5,359 nt of DNA. Origin: Planctomycetota bacterium (GTDB lineage Bacteria; Planctomycetota; UBA11346). The notes under the pieces are model-generated. The model saw only the letters and a program-made list of their open reading frames with translations, was not told where the DNA came from and ran no database searches. How positions within the stretch are numbered: position 1 is the first letter of the stretch; each line of letters begins with the position of its first letter. Of the stretch, positions 4,570 through 5,359 are shown piece by piece. Where the stretch lies: NCBI GenBank assembly GCA_013816415.1, contig JACDEN010000237.1, positions 1 to 5,359 of the forward strand, read 5' to 3'. Position numbers and translations under genes: made by a program.

Positions 4570-5359
4570 GTCGCAGAAGGCGCGCGCGACGGCGGCGTCG
4601 GCCGTGCCCTGGACGATGACGCGGCCGTCCGTGAAGCAGGTCGCGCGCAGCGCTCCATCGCTCCACCGCAGCAGGTAGGCGTTGGCCACTTCGACGCGCG
4701 GTCCGAGCTGCCGCGCGAGCGCATCCAGATCAGGCGCCGTGCGCCGGATCTGGATGGCGTCGCGCCCGCAGAGGACGATCGCGGGTTCTGCGCGCGCAGA
4801 CAAAAGCGGGTACGTGGGGTCGGGTCCGCAGACCGCGCAGTGCGGATCGCGCCAAGCGTCGGTGCGCAGGCGCTGGAAGGTGCCGGCCCACAGATCGCTC
4901 GCCCACAGCTCGCGTCGCACCTGGTCACGACGGCCGATCAGGATCTTCAGCGCCTCGACCGCCTGCCATCCCGCCACCACCTGCACCGCCGGCGGGATGA
5001 TGCCGACGGTATCGCAGGTCGGCGAATCGCCGGCCGCGGGAAGTTCGCTCTGGATGCAGCGCAGGCACGCCGTCTCGCGCGGCAGGATCGCGAGCGAGCA
5101 GCCGTAGGCGCCGACGCAGGCGCCATACACCCACGGAACCTGCGCGCGCACGCACGCTTCGTTGAGCAGATGCCGGGTCTGGAAATTGTCGGTGCCATCG
5201 ATCGCGCAATCGCAGCCTGCGACCAGCGCGGCGATGTTCGCGGCCTGGACATCCTGGACGTGCTCCTCGACCACCACGCCAGCGGCGATTGCACACAGCC
5301 GCGCGGCGGCGGCGACCGCTTTCGGCAGCGCGCGCGCGGCATCATCCTCGGTGTAGAGC
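4555..5359 (-). CDS. ThiF/MoeB/HesA-family E1-like adenylyltransferase, N-terminus missing
   Basis: The frame is open to the right edge and ends at TGA 4557-4555, leaving 267 residues; the N-terminal nucleotide-binding GxGGxG part is outside. The GTG at 5277 is not the start, because LYTEDDAARALPKAVAAAARL upstream matches the family. Visible: DGTDNFQTR (54-62), the PWVYGACVGAYG strand, zinc cysteines C98/C101 (CLRC) and C174/C177 (CAVC), and TCDTVGII with the probable active cysteine C115, then VVAGWQAVEALKIL. Family knowledge: these enzymes adenylate the C-terminal glycine of a ubiquitin-like sulfur carrier (ThiS for thiamine thiazole, MoaD for molybdopterin). Which carrier is used cannot be told here. 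After the last zinc cysteine come about 90 residues (LCGRDAIQIR ... DGRVIVQGT ... FCDRWLG), a C-terminal domain absent from E. coli ThiF and MoeB but, from memory, present in Bacillus-type ThiF. It converges on the NadD-type gene with 9 bases between. Confidence 0.9.
   Translation of the reverse strand, partial: LYTEDDAARALPKAVAAAARLCAIAAGVVVEEHVQDVQAANIAALVAGCDCAIDGTDNFQTRHLLNEACVRAQVPWVYGACVGAYGCSLAILPRETACLRCIQSELPAAGDSPTCDTVGIIPPAVQVVAGWQAVEALKILIGRRDQVRRELWASDLWAGTFQRLRTDAWRDPHCAVCGPDPTYPLLSARAEPAIVLCGRDAIQIRRTAPDLDALARQLGPRVEVANAYLLRWSDGALRATCFTDGRVIVQGTADAAVARAFCDRWLG

Noticed and set aside
4257..4928. Minus-strand frame of 223 residues spanning the NadD-type and ThiF-type genes
   Set aside because: It crosses two well-supported genes in other frames and has Arg/Ser/Ala-biased composition typical of shadow frames.
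1..5359. Frequent CGATCG/GCGATCGC-like hexamers as a possible HIP1-like repeat
   Set aside because: They fall in coding sequence where GAT-CGC and GCG-ATC codon pairs are expected in high-GC genes; no regular spacing was seen.

Overview
The window is high-GC DNA (my rough impression is two-thirds G+C) and is gene-dense. It has six protein genes, two of them cut by the window edges. The best taxonomic clue is the first gene, an elongation factor P hydroxylase (EpmC/YfcM), a family known essentially from Gammaproteobacteria. A high-GC gammaproteobacterium, perhaps a Xanthomonadales/Lysobacterales-type lineage, is my inference and is not proven. Two other genes (the unknown protein and the NadD-type enzyme) remind me of myxobacterial or deltaproteobacterial proteins.

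Layout. Bases 1-1801 (+) hold a tight three-gene cluster: the 3' part of epmC, a Nudix hydrolase of the asymmetric Ap4A hydrolase type, and a 286-residue protein of unknown function. The gaps are 5 and 2 bases, so co-transcription is very likely. Bases 1802-1949 form a convergent intergenic region packed with four hairpins. One is a clear bidirectional intrinsic terminator with a second hairpin nested inside it. Bases 1950-3884 (-) encode the bacterial Hsp90 chaperone HtpG. Bases 3885-4014 are a divergent intergenic region that must hold the htpG start signals and probably those of the next gene. Bases 4015-4545 (+) encode a short NadD-type nucleotidyltransferase. It converges, with only 9 bases between, on a ThiF/MoeB/HesA-type E1-like adenylyltransferase (4555 to beyond the right edge, -).

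How the genes relate. EpmC finishes EF-P modification. A Nudix enzyme removing diadenosine polyphosphates (by-products of aminoacyl-tRNA synthetase-type adenylation) could share a translation-quality theme with it, but that link is an inference. HtpG, the NadD-type enzyme and the ThiF-type enzyme are housekeeping or cofactor genes with no obvious common pathway.

The most unusual sequence-level feature is at the two convergent junctions. In both, the stop codons lie inside inverted repeats. At 1798-1953 two similar palindromes in opposite orientation each cover the TAG stop of the gene they terminate. At 4531-4569 a two-tier hairpin contains both TGA stops. I found no mobile element, CRISPR array, tRNA or rRNA. 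I see no evidence of a wholly new defence or mobile system here.
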